Of a stretch of DNA of 33,289 nucleotides, positions 23,609 to 32,075 are shown in pieces. A model generated the notes under the pieces. That model ran no database searches. It worked only from the letters and a program-made list of their open reading frames with translations, and was not told where the DNA came from. The DNA lies in the NCBI GenBank assembly GCA_047722935.1, contig JBDNZS010000033.1, forward strand, positions 1-33,289. The letters are read 5' to 3'. Within the stretch, counting starts at the first letter, position 1. Each line of letters opens with the position of its first letter. Source of the DNA: Ethanoligenens sp047722935. GTDB taxonomy: Bacteria > Bacillota > Clostridia > Oscillospirales > Ethanoligenentaceae. The position numbers and the translations under genes were made by a program.

Positions 23609-24106
23609 ATGGCAGCTGGCAAAAACGTGGTTTCCAAGGTGGAAAAAATCGCGCTTCCCATTGCGGAGACACTTTCACTTTCCGTTTGGGACATCGAATA
23701 TGTCAAAGAAGGCGCATCATGGTTTCTGCGCATCTATATTGATAAAGAAGGCGGCGTGAACATCGAGGATTGCGAAGCGTTCAGCCGTGCGATCGACGGG
23801 CCGCTGGATGATGCGGATATTATTGCCCAACAATATTATCTGGAGGTTTCTTCTCCGGGTATTGAACGTGATTTGAAAAAAGAAACGCATTTTCAAGCGT
23901 TTATTGGCAAAAAGATACGCGTACGCTTCATCAGACCTTTGGATGATGGACGGCGTGAATGTGAAGGCACCTTGGATGCATATGCCGATGGTGTGCTGAC
24001 ACTGGAAGCCCCGGAGGGTGAGATGCAGATACAGAAGGCGCAGACTGCTTTTGTAAAGGCGGTTGATGATGCCGAGTGGATTACAGGAGGGAATGAATCG
24101 GAATGA
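23609..24106 (+). CDS. rimP: Ribosome maturation factor RimP
   Basis: This 165-residue protein promotes assembly of the 30S subunit. It has the family motifs DIEYVKEGASWFLRIYIDKEGGVNIEDCEAFSRAID and YYLEVSSPGIERDLKK, then a C-terminal SH3-like domain. AAGGAG lies 5 bp before the ATG. It is the first gene of the operon and overlaps nusA by 4 bp (ATGA). Confidence 0.97.
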   Translation: MAAGKNVVSKVEKIALPIAETLSLSVWDIEYVKEGASWFLRIYIDKEGGVNIEDCEAFSRAIDGPLDDADIIAQQYYLEVSSPGIERDLKKETHFQAFIGKKIRVRFIRPLDDGRRECEGTLDAYADGVLTLEAPEGEMQIQKAQTAFVKAVDDAEWITGGNESE

Positions 24107-25221
24107 ACGCGGAATTTTTTGATGCACTTGAGGCTTTGGAAAAAGAAAAAGGGATTCCTGAAGGACATTTGGCCGAAAAGATTGCCAATGCGATCACCAT
24201 TGCCGTCAAGCACAACTATAAAACGGGAGACAATACCATTGTGGACTTGGATCCGCAAAAACGGGTCTTTCGTGTGGCATTGCGTAAAACTGTGAGTGAA
24301 GCCGTGGAAAATCCGCAGATGGAAATCTATCTTGAGGAAGCCAAAGCAATTGATCCGCATGTTGAGATTGGCGATACAGTGGATGTCGAGTTGGACACGC
24401 GTAAATTTGGCCGTATTGCCGCACAGACAGCCAAGCACGTGATCCGGCAGGGGATACGTGAAGTAGAACGCGAAATCATAAAAGATGAGAGTATGTCCCG
24501 TCAGCATGAGATGGTAACGGCCAATATTTCCCGTATTGACAGTCTGACCGGCAGCGCGTATCTGGATATTGGGCGTGCCGAGGCTGTCATGCCCGCTAAT
24601 GAACAGATTCCCGGCGAGCAGCTGCGCGAGGGGCAAATGGTCAAAGTTTATGTGGTGGAAGTTAAAAACGGAGAAAAAGGGGTGCGTACGCTGGTTTCCC
24701 GTACACATCCGGGCATGATTCGCCGCTTGTTTGAACTTGAAGTGCCGGAAATTTATGACGGCACAGTGGAGATTATGGGCATTGCGCGCGAACCGGGTTC
24801 ACGTACGAAGGTGTCGGTCGACTCCAAAAACCCGGATGTAGACGCGATCGGTTCCTGCATTGGTCCTAAAGGCAGCCGCGTGGGCAATATTGTGGAAGAA
24901 CTGCATGGTGAAAAGATTGATTTGATTCCGTTCGCACAGGACATGGGACAGTATATTGCCGCTGCCCTTGCGCCTGCTACTGTGGTGGATGTGACCACGG
25001 AAGAGAAAGAGCGCCGTGCCCGCGTGGTGGTTCCCGACGATCAGCTCTCGCTTGCGATTGGCAACCGTGGGCAGAATGTGCGACTGGCTGCCAAATTGAC
25101 GGGTTGGCGCATTGATATCCGGCCGGAAAGCGGTGCGGATGAAGATACTACGGCATCCCGCCAGACCAATATGGCCGTTGCTTTTGAAGCAGCTGAAACC
25201 GAACCGGAAGATGTAGAATAA
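24103..25221 (+). CDS. nusA: Transcription termination/antitermination factor NusA
   Basis: This 372-residue protein binds RNA polymerase and nascent RNA. It has the N-terminal RNAP-binding domain (about 1-125), an S1 domain (TANISRIDSLTGSAYLDIGRAEAVMP), and two KH domains (VSVDSKNPDVDAIGSCIGPKGSRVGNIVEEL and LSLAIGNRGQNVRLAAKLTGWRIDI). The acidic C-terminal repeats of E. coli NusA are absent, the normal Gram-positive form. It is translationally coupled to rimP. Confidence 0.98.
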   Translation: MNAEFFDALEALEKEKGIPEGHLAEKIANAITIAVKHNYKTGDNTIVDLDPQKRVFRVALRKTVSEAVENPQMEIYLEEAKAIDPHVEIGDTVDVELDTRKFGRIAAQTAKHVIRQGIREVEREIIKDESMSRQHEMVTANISRIDSLTGSAYLDIGRAEAVMPANEQIPGEQLREGQMVKVYVVEVKNGEKGVRTLVSRTHPGMIRRLFELEVPEIYDGTVEIMGIAREPGSRTKVSVDSKNPDVDAIGSCIGPKGSRVGNIVEELHGEKIDLIPFAQDMGQYIAAALAPATVVDVTTEEKERRARVVVPDDQLSLAIGNRGQNVRLAAKLTGWRIDIRPESGADEDTTASRQTNMAVAFEAAETEPEDVE

Positions 25222-25277
25222 TTCTTCGATAGCGGCACCGAAGTCACTGTTTGATTTTGCGAAAATGGAGGGACGGT

Positions 25278-25547
25278 ATGCAGCCGAAAAAAGTACCCAT
25301 GCGCATGTGCACGGGATGCGGTCAGATGCGGCCCAAAAAGGAACTGATACGTGTGGTGCGCAGCGCAGAAGGCGAAATTTCACTGGATGCCACGGGAAAA
25401 AAGCCTGGGCGTGGCGCATACCTTTGCAACAGTGCAGATTGTTTCAAAAAGGCGCGCAAATCCAGACGGCTGGAACGTGCTTTTAAAAGTGCAATACCGG
25501 AAGCGGTTTTTGCCAAACTGGAAGAGGAGCTTGCAAATGACGGATAA
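25278..25547 (+). CDS. rnpM: RNase P modulator RnpM (YlxR, DUF448)
   Basis: This 89-residue protein has the DUF448 fold: PMRMCTGCGQMRPKKELIRVVR, then KKPGRGAYLCNSADCFKKARKSRRLERAF. In B. subtilis YlxR/RnpM binds RNase P RNA and inhibits its activity; other reports describe a nucleoid-associated role. I use ATG 25278 with GGAGGG 5 bp upstream; an upstream in-frame ATG at 25251 has no ribosome binding site. It ends 11 bp inside ylxQ. Confidence 0.92.
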   Translation: MQPKKVPMRMCTGCGQMRPKKELIRVVRSAEGEISLDATGKKPGRGAYLCNSADCFKKARKSRRLERAFKSAIPEAVFAKLEEELANDG

Positions 25548-25920
25548 ATTGCAGGGTTTACTGGGATTTGCAAGGCGCGCGGGCAAATTGACATTTGGAA
25601 CCGACGCAGTTCTCAAAGATGTGGTATTTGGCAAAGCACTGATTGTGCTTCTCTCCACTGACGCTTCCGCACGCACCGAAAAATCGGTGCGGCGTACCTG
25701 CGAAGAGACAAAGACACCCTGTTTTCAAACAGGTCTGGATAAACAAAGGCTGGGGGCATGTATTGGCAGAGGAGATACGGCGGTAGTGGCAATCACCGAC
25801 GCCTCTTTTGCAAAAAGGATGAAGGAGCTATGTAAAGCGGCGCAACAGGAGGATGATGGCGAATATGATGATGAAATACCGCGTGCACGAGGTGGCCAAG
25901 GATCTGGGTGTGCCAAGTAA
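25537..25920 (+). CDS. ylxQ: L7Ae/L30e-family RNA-binding protein YlxQ
   Basis: This protein has the L7Ae fold: KLQGLLGFARRAGKLTFGTDAVLKDV, then KALIVLLSTDASARTEKSVRRTCEE and the typical RGDTAVVAITDASFAKRM. It is a K-turn-type RNA-binding protein of uncertain function. At 127 residues it is longer than the usual about 100: the last roughly 20 residues (acidic, then GGQGSG) are encoded in DNA that also codes for the start of infB in another frame. AGAGGAG precedes the ATG. It overlaps rnpM by 11 bp. Confidence 0.88.
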   Translation: MTDKLQGLLGFARRAGKLTFGTDAVLKDVVFGKALIVLLSTDASARTEKSVRRTCEETKTPCFQTGLDKQRLGACIGRGDTAVVAITDASFAKRMKELCKAAQQEDDGEYDDEIPRARGGQGSGCAK

Positions 25921-28348
25921 AGATGTGATCGACTTTCTTTCAAAATATTATAATGAGCCGCACAAACATATGACGGCTTTGTCTGAAGAGGAACTGAATT
26001 TGGTTTTTGAGCATTATACTCAAAAAGGGGAGGTGGCCAATTTCGATACGTATTTTAATATGAAAAAACCGGAGACGGCGAAGGCACAGCCAACGGCCGA
26101 ACAAAAGACTCCGGTGGCGGAAAACAGCGCAGCGGCAAGCGGCGGCACGGCGGAAAAAACGCCGCCCGCAAACACGCGTCCGCAGCAGGGGAATCGCCCG
26201 CAGTCTGGCACACAGCCAAACCGCCCGCAGAACAACCGTCCAGGGCAGCAATTCCAGCAGGCACACGGCGGACAACAAAACCGTCCGTCGCGTGCGCCGA
26301 CAGGCGGACAGCATCCTGCGCCACAAGCGCAGCAGACTCCTACTGCGGCGCCGGCCGGACCGCGTCCCAGCGCAGCCGACCGCACGGTACGGCATGTGGA
26401 CACACGTGGTGCGCAGGTCGAACTTGACAAATACAATATGCGGTATGAGGAAATTACCCCGGACCGCGCGAAAAAGGACAATATTCAGCGCAAGCAGAAA
26501 CTGCACCAGCGTTCGGCAAACCGTCGCCCCAATTATGCAAAGAGGGAAACCGAGGCGGAAAAACTGAAACGCTTGGTGTTTGAAAAGAGCAAAAAGACCC
26601 AGCTGAAAGTGAGCATCCCGGACGAGATTGCGGTTGGTGAATTGGCGGCGCGGCTGAAAGTCACTGCGGCGGATCTCATCAAAAAATTGATGGCTTTGGG
26701 TGTGATGGCTGCAATTTCCGATACCGTCGATTATGACACCGCGGCGCTTGCCGCTATCGAGTTCGGTGCAAAAGTCGAGCACGAAGTGGTGGTCACGATT
26801 GAGGAACAGCTCATCGACGACAGCGAAGACAAAGAGGAAGACCTGGAAGTACGCAGCCCGGTCGTGGTGGTCATGGGGCATGTCGACCATGGTAAAACAT
26901 CCTTGCTGGATGCGATCCGCCACAGTGATGTGGCCACCGGCGAGGCCGGCGGCATCACCCAGCACATCGGTGCTTACCGCGTCAAATTACAGGGCCGGTA
27001 TCTGACCTTTTTGGATACGCCGGGCCATGCGGCGTTTACCTCCATGCGTGCGCGCGGCGCGCAGGCGACCGATATCGCTATTCTGGTGGTTGCGGCGGAT
27101 GACGGCATCATGCCGCAGACGATTGAGGCTATCAACCATGCCAAGGCGGCGGAAGTATCCATCATTGTAGCCATCAATAAAATCGACAAACCCGGCGCCG
27201 ACCCACAGCGCGTGATGCAGGGACTGACCGAATACGGGTTGGTACCGGAAGAATGGGGCGGTGATACGATCTGCGTGCCGGTTTCTGCTAAAAAGCATGA
27301 AAACATTGACAAGCTGCTCGAAATGGTGCTGTTGGTCGCAGATATGAAAAATCTGCGTGCCAACCCGAAACGCGCGGGCACAGGCGTTGTCATCGAAGCC
27401 AAACTGGATAAAGGGCGCGGGCCGGTGGCCACGCTTCTGGTTCAGAATGGCACACTTCATACCGGCGATGTGCTGATTGCGGGGACGACCGTGGGGCATG
27501 TGCGTGCGATGACAGATGAAAAAGGAAATAAGCTGGAGGATGCGGGCCCGTCTGTACCGGTGGAGATCACCGGTCTCTCAGAAGTACCGGCGGCGGGCGA
27601 TGTCTTCCACTGCGTACAGGATGAGCGCATGGCTCGCGAGCTTGTGGAACAGCGCCGCACGCAGGAGAAGGAAGAACAGTTTGGTGCCATCCAAAAAGTG
27701 ACGCTTGATAATCTGTTTGACCAAATGCAGCTTGGCGAGATCAAGGAATTCAATGTCATTGTCAAAGCTGATGTGCAGGGTTCCGCCGAAGCACTCAAAC
27801 AGTCCCTTCTTAAACTTTCCAATGACGAAGTCAAGTTAAAGGTCATTCACAGTGGCGTGGGCGCCATCAACGAATCGGATGTGCAGCTTGCCGAAGCGTT
27901 CAATGCGTTGGTGATTGGCTTCAATGTGCGTCCGGAAACTGCCGCACGCGACAACGCTGCCATGGCTGGCGTGGAGCTGCGGATGTACCGTGTAATCTAT
28001 GACTGCATTGCGGAAGTCGAGGCTGCTATGAAGGGCATGCTTGCGCCGAAGGTGCGTGAGGTGCAGCTTGGTCGTGCGGAAGTACGGTTGGTCTACAAGA
28101 TTTCGAATGTGGGGACGATCGCCGGCTGCTATGTGCTGGAAGGCAAAGTGACGCGCGGCTCACAAATTCGAGTGGTGCGTGACGGTATTGTCATTACGGA
28201 AGACGAAATTTCCTCGCTCAAACGCTTTAAAGACGACGCCAAGGAAGTACAGCAGGGATTTGAATGCGGTATTGGCCTTGAAAAATATAACGACATTAAA
28301 GAGGGCGACATTTTTGAGTCCTTTATTATGGAAGAATATCGCGATTAA
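25865..28348 (+). CDS. infB: Translation initiation factor IF-2
   Basis: This GTPase of about 827 residues brings fMet-tRNA to the 30S subunit and promotes subunit joining. It has an N-terminal IF2-N motif (KYRVHEVAKDLGVPSKDVIDFL) and a Pro/Gln/Arg-rich linker (about 60-180). A second IF2-N motif (VGELAARLKVTAADLIKKLMALG) precedes the G domain, which shows GHVDHGKTS (338-346), DTPGHAAF and NKID, followed by domains II-IV. Five in-frame ATGs lie between 25853 and 25871. AGGAGG (25847-25852) is 12 bp from the one at 25865, which I choose; 25853 directly abuts it. Confidence 0.97.
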   Translation: MMMKYRVHEVAKDLGVPSKDVIDFLSKYYNEPHKHMTALSEEELNLVFEHYTQKGEVANFDTYFNMKKPETAKAQPTAEQKTPVAENSAAASGGTAEKTPPANTRPQQGNRPQSGTQPNRPQNNRPGQQFQQAHGGQQNRPSRAPTGGQHPAPQAQQTPTAAPAGPRPSAADRTVRHVDTRGAQVELDKYNMRYEEITPDRAKKDNIQRKQKLHQRSANRRPNYAKRETEAEKLKRLVFEKSKKTQLKVSIPDEIAVGELAARLKVTAADLIKKLMALGVMAAISDTVDYDTAALAAIEFGAKVEHEVVVTIEEQLIDDSEDKEEDLEVRSPVVVVMGHVDHGKTSLLDAIRHSDVATGEAGGITQHIGAYRVKLQGRYLTFLDTPGHAAFTSMRARGAQATDIAILVVAADDGIMPQTIEAINHAKAAEVSIIVAINKIDKPGADPQRVMQGLTEYGLVPEEWGGDTICVPVSAKKHENIDKLLEMVLLVADMKNLRANPKRAGTGVVIEAKLDKGRGPVATLLVQNGTLHTGDVLIAGTTVGHVRAMTDEKGNKLEDAGPSVPVEITGLSEVPAAGDVFHCVQDERMARELVEQRRTQEKEEQFGAIQKVTLDNLFDQMQLGEIKEFNVIVKADVQGSAEALKQSLLKLSNDEVKLKVIHSGVGAINESDVQLAEAFNALVIGFNVRPETAARDNAAMAGVELRMYRVIYDCIAEVEAAMKGMLAPKVREVQLGRAEVRLVYKISNVGTIAGCYVLEGKVTRGSQIRVVRDGIVITEDEISSLKRFKDDAKEVQQGFECGIGLEKYNDIKEGDIFESFIMEEYRD

Positions 28349-28364
28349 ATAACTCGCGCAGGTG

Positions 28365-28397
28365 CAGTAGGCCGACAAATCATTTGTCGGCCTACTG
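28365..28397 (+). repeat. 33-bp near-perfect palindrome between infB and rbfA
   Basis: CAGTAGGCCGACAAAT (28365-28380) and ATTTGTCGGCCTACTG (28382-28397) are exact complements separated by a single base. It fills most of the 71-bp gap and ends 22 bp before rbfA. It has no T-run, so it is not a standard terminator. An mRNA-stabilising or processing hairpin is the simplest reading. Confidence 0.75.
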
Positions 28398-28419
28398 GCA
28401 AAAGAGAGGTAGAACAAGT

Positions 28420-28776
28420 ATGCCCAGTCATCGGTTGGATCGATTAACAGAGGACATCAAACGGGAGCTTTCGGACATCGTGCGGAATTTGAAAGATCCG
28501 CGTATTACTGGCTTGGTCAGCATCGTGCGGGTGGAAGTATCTAACGATTTGTCCTATGCCAGAGTGTATGTCAGCACAGTGGGCGGAGATGCCGCGCAGG
28601 CGGTTGAGGGCCTGAAAAGTGCTGCCGGGTTTGCACGCAAGACGCTTTCCACCCGTCTGGATGCCCGCAAAACGCCCGAACTGCGATTTGTGGCGGACGA
28701 CTCTATGGAACACAGCGCTCATATCGCAGATTTGTTGCACCATATGAAAAAGGGTGAAGAACATGGGAAACTCTGA
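28420..28776 (+). CDS. rbfA: Ribosome-binding factor A
   Basis: This 118-residue KH-fold protein helps mature the 5' end of 16S rRNA in 30S assembly. It has the family sequence HRLDRLTEDIKRELSDIVRNLKDPRI, SVEVSNDLSYARVYVS-like strand (VRVEVSNDLSYARVYVST) and ELRFVADDSMEHSAHIADLL. ATG 28420 follows AGAGAGGT; a longer in-frame start at 28384 lies inside the palindrome. It overlaps nrnA by 14 bp. Confidence 0.96.
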   Translation: MPSHRLDRLTEDIKRELSDIVRNLKDPRITGLVSIVRVEVSNDLSYARVYVSTVGGDAAQAVEGLKSAAGFARKTLSTRLDARKTPELRFVADDSMEHSAHIADLLHHMKKGEEHGKL

Positions 28777-29722
28777 ATCACGGGGGGTAACCCACGCACA
28801 AGCCTCCGCATTTTTGCTGCGTGAGGATGAGTATCTTATTCTTGCACACGCCTCGCCGGACGGGGACACGATCGGCGCGACCTATGCACTTTGCCTCGGT
28901 TTGCGTGCGTTGGGCAAGCGCGCTTATGTTTCCTGCTCTGACCCGATCCCGGAACGCTATAGCCATCTGGTGCTCCCGGAAACGCCGGCGTTTGAGCCGC
29001 GCGTGATTGTCAGTGCAGATATCGCCGATACCCAACTGTTGGGCACAGCCAATTCTGTTTATGCTGACGACGTGGCGCTTTGCATTGATCACCATCCGTC
29101 TAATACGCTGTATGCGAAGCAGGTGCTGCTTGTCCCTACCGCATCCTCCACATGCGAGATTGTGGCGGAGTTGCTTAAAGAACTTAGAGTAGAAATCTCT
29201 ACCGAAATTGCGGATTGTATTTATACGGGCATGGCAACCGATACCGGATGTTTCCGATACAGCAATACCAGCGCCAAAACACTGCGTTTAGCAGCTGACA
29301 TGATAGAACGGGGCGCGCACGCAGCCGCAATCAACAAGCGGCTGTTTGAAACCGTTAGCCGCCAGCGTTTGGCTGTGGAGATGTTGGCATTGCAGACGCT
29401 AGAGTTTTATTTGGACGCGCGCGTGGCGTTGATTGTGATTTCGCGTGATATGCGTGCGAAAACCGGCGCGGCAGAAACGGACATGGAGGGTTTTGCTTCT
29501 CTGCCCGTGCGGGTGGAGGGCGTGCTAGTCGGCGTAGTCATCCGTGAAAAAGAGGGTGGCGTTTACAAACTTTCTGTGCGGACAAACAACGGCGTGAACG
29601 CTTCGGCTATCTGTGCCCATTTTGGTGGCGGCGGTCATGTGGCGGCGGCCGGATGTAAAATAACAGGAACTCTCGCAGAAGTGAAAACAGCGATTATCAA
29701 TGCGGCAAAAAAGGCTCTGTAA
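28763..29722 (+). CDS. nrnA: DHH-family phosphoesterase, NrnA-like (oligoribonuclease/pAp phosphatase)
   Basis: This 319-residue protein has the DHH catalytic motifs HASPDGDTIGA, SADIAD, CIDHHPS and the later TGMATDTGCFRY. The C-terminal DHHA1 domain carries FGGGGHVAAAG. Family members degrade nanoRNAs and convert pAp to AMP, and some act on cyclic dinucleotide products. The operon position between rbfA and truB is the usual one in Firmicutes. AAAAGGG is 8 bp from ATG 28763; GTG 28754 overlaps that site and is less likely. Confidence 0.92.
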   Translation: MGNSESRGVTHAQASAFLLREDEYLILAHASPDGDTIGATYALCLGLRALGKRAYVSCSDPIPERYSHLVLPETPAFEPRVIVSADIADTQLLGTANSVYADDVALCIDHHPSNTLYAKQVLLVPTASSTCEIVAELLKELRVEISTEIADCIYTGMATDTGCFRYSNTSAKTLRLAADMIERGAHAAAINKRLFETVSRQRLAVEMLALQTLEFYLDARVALIVISRDMRAKTGAAETDMEGFASLPVRVEGVLVGVVIREKEGGVYKLSVRTNNGVNASAICAHFGGGGHVAAAGCKITGTLAEVKTAIINAAKKAL

Positions 29723-29726
29723 CGTG

Positions 29727-30650
29727 ATGGACGGGATTTTAATTTTGAATAAACCCGCGGGGATTACGTCCTTTGGTGCGGTGGCGCGTGTGCGCGGGAT
29801 AACCCATGTGCGTAAAGTGGGCCATGCCGGCACGCTTGACCCGATGGCAACCGGTGTGCTGCCCCTGTTCTTGGGGCGGGCGACCCGTGCCATCGGGCTT
29901 TTGCCATGCAACGATAAAACGTATATTGCCCGTATGCGCCTTGGTGTGCGCACCGATACCGGCGACTGTACCGGCAAAGTGCTGGAGACCCTGCCTGTAT
30001 GCGCAGGGCGGTCGGAAGTGGAGCGCGCCCTGCCGGCGTTTACCGGCGCCATCTTGCAGGTTCCGCCCATGTATTCGGCGGTACACAAAAACGGGGAGAG
30101 ACTGTATGAATTGGCAAGACGTGGGGAGGTGGTAGAGAGGGAGGCCCGGCCCGTGACGATTTATGCGCTTACATTGCTGGATGTGCCAACGGAAGCAGGC
30201 GAGTATGCGTTATCCGTTTCCTGCTCAAGCGGAACCTATATCCGCACACTGGTGGAGGATATAGGAGCGTCATTGGGCTGTGGCGCGACCATGACGGCAC
30301 TTCAGCGCACCGCCGCCGCAGGGTTTTCCATTGCGCAGGCTCGCTCTATTGAAGAAGTGGAACAGATTGCGCGGGCAGGAACGCTTCAGGATATAGTACT
30401 AGATGTACAGCATCCGTTTGATATACTAAATGGAATTACTATTACACCAAAACAGGTGACCCGGTTTTGCAACGGGGGCTTTCTCTCATTGGAACGGGTG
30501 GAGGGAGCGCCCAGTTCCGGTCTGTGTCGTGTACATGCGCCGGACAGCTCCTTTTTGGGTTTGGGAGAGATTGACCAGGGGCAAGGAATGCTGCGGGTCA
30601 AATGTGTTTTTGCTGGGGGTGAGGGCAATGGAAATATGCCATGCGGATAA
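29727..30650 (+). CDS. truB: tRNA pseudouridine(55) synthase TruB
   Basis: This 307-residue protein isomerises U55 in the T-loop of tRNA. The catalytic aspartate is Asp38 in GHAGTLDPMATGVLP, and the other conserved parts are GDCTGKVL and SCSSGTYIRTLVEDIG. The C-terminal PUA-like part is present. ATG 29727 starts four bases after the nrnA stop; a GTG lies just before it. Its end overlaps ribF by 23 bp. Confidence 0.96.
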   Translation: MDGILILNKPAGITSFGAVARVRGITHVRKVGHAGTLDPMATGVLPLFLGRATRAIGLLPCNDKTYIARMRLGVRTDTGDCTGKVLETLPVCAGRSEVERALPAFTGAILQVPPMYSAVHKNGERLYELARRGEVVEREARPVTIYALTLLDVPTEAGEYALSVSCSSGTYIRTLVEDIGASLGCGATMTALQRTAAAGFSIAQARSIEEVEQIARAGTLQDIVLDVQHPFDILNGITITPKQVTRFCNGGFLSLERVEGAPSSGLCRVHAPDSSFLGLGEIDQGQGMLRVKCVFAGGEGNGNMPCG

Positions 30651-31575
30651 GGCGCTGGACATACGGGAACCGTTAGCGGTGATTCTTGGGATGTTTGATG
30701 GGGTGCATATCGGACATGCCGCCGTGATTCGCGCCGCACGGGAAACGGGTCTGCGAACCGCGCTGATTACCTTTACGGAACATCCCGCTTTGGTTTTAAA
30801 AAACCGCCGCGCGCCGGATATCACAACCGACCGGCAGAGAGAGCGAATCTTTGAGGATCTGGGAATTGATTACCTGATCTATCTGGATTTTAGAAAGGTC
30901 CAATCGTTATCTCCGGAGGAGTTTATACAAAAAGTATTGCTCCCGTTTCATATTCGGTATGCGTTTTGCGGATTTAATTATCGCTTTGGAGAGGGCGGAA
31001 AAGCCGGACCGGATGTCTTGGACAGTCTCGGAAAACGGTACGGTTTTACTGCGGTGCGCATACCGCCGATATGTGATGCGGCAGGGCCGGTCAGCTCCAC
31101 GCGCATTCGGAAGCTGATTGCCGAGGGACGAATGGAGGATGCCGCCACCCTGCTCGGGAGGCCGTTCACACTGGAGTTCCCAGTGATTCATGGCAGACAA
31201 TTAGGGCGCACGCTGGGGACGCCCACCATCAACCAACGTATCCCGGAGGAACATGTCTGCCCGCGTTTTGGAGTATACGCCGCGTCGGTTCGGTTGGACG
31301 GAGAGTGGCGGGACGCGGTCGCCAGCGTAGGCGTAAAACCCACGGTAGGCTCCGACGATATTCTGTGTGAAACCTTTCTGTTTGATTTTGATGGAGACCT
31401 TTATGGCCGCTGGATGGAGGTGGCTCTCCATACCTTTCTGCGCCCGGAAAAGCGGTTTGACGGTATTGACGCACTAAAAACGCAGATGGAGCAGGACATT
31501 GTCCAAGCCAAAAACTGGCTTTTGAAAAATCGGCCTGTGCCTTATTCCTATCTAAAAAAGAACAACCTTTCATAA
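30628..31575 (+). CDS. ribF: Bifunctional riboflavin kinase/FAD synthetase RibF
   Basis: This 315-residue enzyme converts riboflavin to FMN and then FAD. The N-terminal nucleotidyltransferase has GMFDGVHIGHAAVI (21-34) and VSSTRIRKLI. The C-terminal flavokinase domain has GRQLGRTLGTPTIN, GVKPTVG and the FDFDGDLYG stretch. I start it at 30628, 2 bp after GTGAGGG, giving MEICHADKALDIREPLAV; an earlier in-frame ATG (30529) lies inside truB. It is the last gene of the operon, before a terminator. Confidence 0.96.
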   Translation: MEICHADKALDIREPLAVILGMFDGVHIGHAAVIRAARETGLRTALITFTEHPALVLKNRRAPDITTDRQRERIFEDLGIDYLIYLDFRKVQSLSPEEFIQKVLLPFHIRYAFCGFNYRFGEGGKAGPDVLDSLGKRYGFTAVRIPPICDAAGPVSSTRIRKLIAEGRMEDAATLLGRPFTLEFPVIHGRQLGRTLGTPTINQRIPEEHVCPRFGVYAASVRLDGEWRDAVASVGVKPTVGSDDILCETFLFDFDGDLYGRWMEVALHTFLRPEKRFDGIDALKTQMEQDIVQAKNWLLKNRPVPYSYLKKNNLS

Positions 31576-31582
31576 TTAACGT

Positions 31583-31625
31583 GACCCGTTTGAGTTTTCT
31601 GAAAACGAAAGCGAGTCTCTTATTT
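31583..31625 (+). terminator. Terminator of the rimP-ribF operon
   Basis: GACCCG (31583-31588) and CGAGTC (31612-31617) close an imperfect stem with an inner GTTTTC/GAAAAC hairpin, followed by TCTTATTT. It lies between the convergent ends of ribF and the 83-aa gene. Confidence 0.55.
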
Positions 31626-31875
31626 ATGTAAGGCTGTTGATAATGGAGGCATCCAATAAATTGTTCGCCAGCGTGTTTTGCTGTCCGTTTTTGCGTTGCC
31701 GATTCTCTTCTGCCTCTTTGAACGCCGCAATAATGAGCAGTTGATTGCTGACATTGTTGAGCAGATCAGACAGAATCAGCGTCTCCGTTGCATTTAGGTT
31801 TTCAGACAGCAGGGAGGAGAGCGCGGCTACCAGCGCGACATATTGTGTGCCGCTCATGCCATCTGGACAATGCAT
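31624..31875 (-). CDS. Small protein of unknown function (83 aa)
   Basis: I do not recognise this protein with certainty. It is predicted to be mostly helical: MSGTQYVALVAALSSLLSEN, then LNATETLILSDLLNNVSNQL, a short hydrophobic LLIIAAF and a polar C-terminus rich in Asn/Gln. It resembles short Clostridia proteins of unknown function with a helical 'LSxLLxxLGDxLAxIAA'-like core (DUF6774 type), but that link is weak. On the minus strand GGGGGTGA precedes the ATG by about 6 bp. It is a single gene converging on ribF, with no membrane segment or signal peptide. Confidence 0.6.
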   Translation of the reverse strand: MHCPDGMSGTQYVALVAALSSLLSENLNATETLILSDLLNNVSNQLLIIAAFKEAEENRQRKNGQQNTLANNLLDASIINSLT

Positions 31876-31972
31876 GGAGATTCACCCCCAACCGGTCTGT
31901 TGACATAATATGTTTCTATACGCCCAGCCGATACAATTGCGCGATCTGGAAATGGGAGGAATTGTTTACCTC

Positions 31973-32001
31973 TTGCTTTGATTTGCGAAAACTGCTATAC
32001 C
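31973..32001 (+). promoter_or_regulatory. Promoter and short structured leader of the transglutaminase-like gene
   Basis: TTGCTT (31973-31978) and TATACC (31996-32001) are 17 bp apart, with TGC ahead of the -10 box. The following leader of about 70 nt can form GGCAG/CTGCC and GGGG/CCCC hairpins, or alternatively a GATAG/CTATC pairing around the first. The rest of the 200-bp gap shows nothing clear. Confidence 0.4.
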
Positions 32002-32075
32002 GATAGGCAGATGGTTTCTGCCGGATGGGGTGCTATCCCCGAAGAGTGACAGTTGGTGTTCCCATGGAGGATATG

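Noticed and set aside
25940..26965. 341-codon minus-strand open frame inside infB
   Set aside because: It is antisense to a certain IF-2 gene and its Cys/Arg/Leu-rich translation comes from the repetitive linker and codon bias; no ribosome binding site or recognisable domain.
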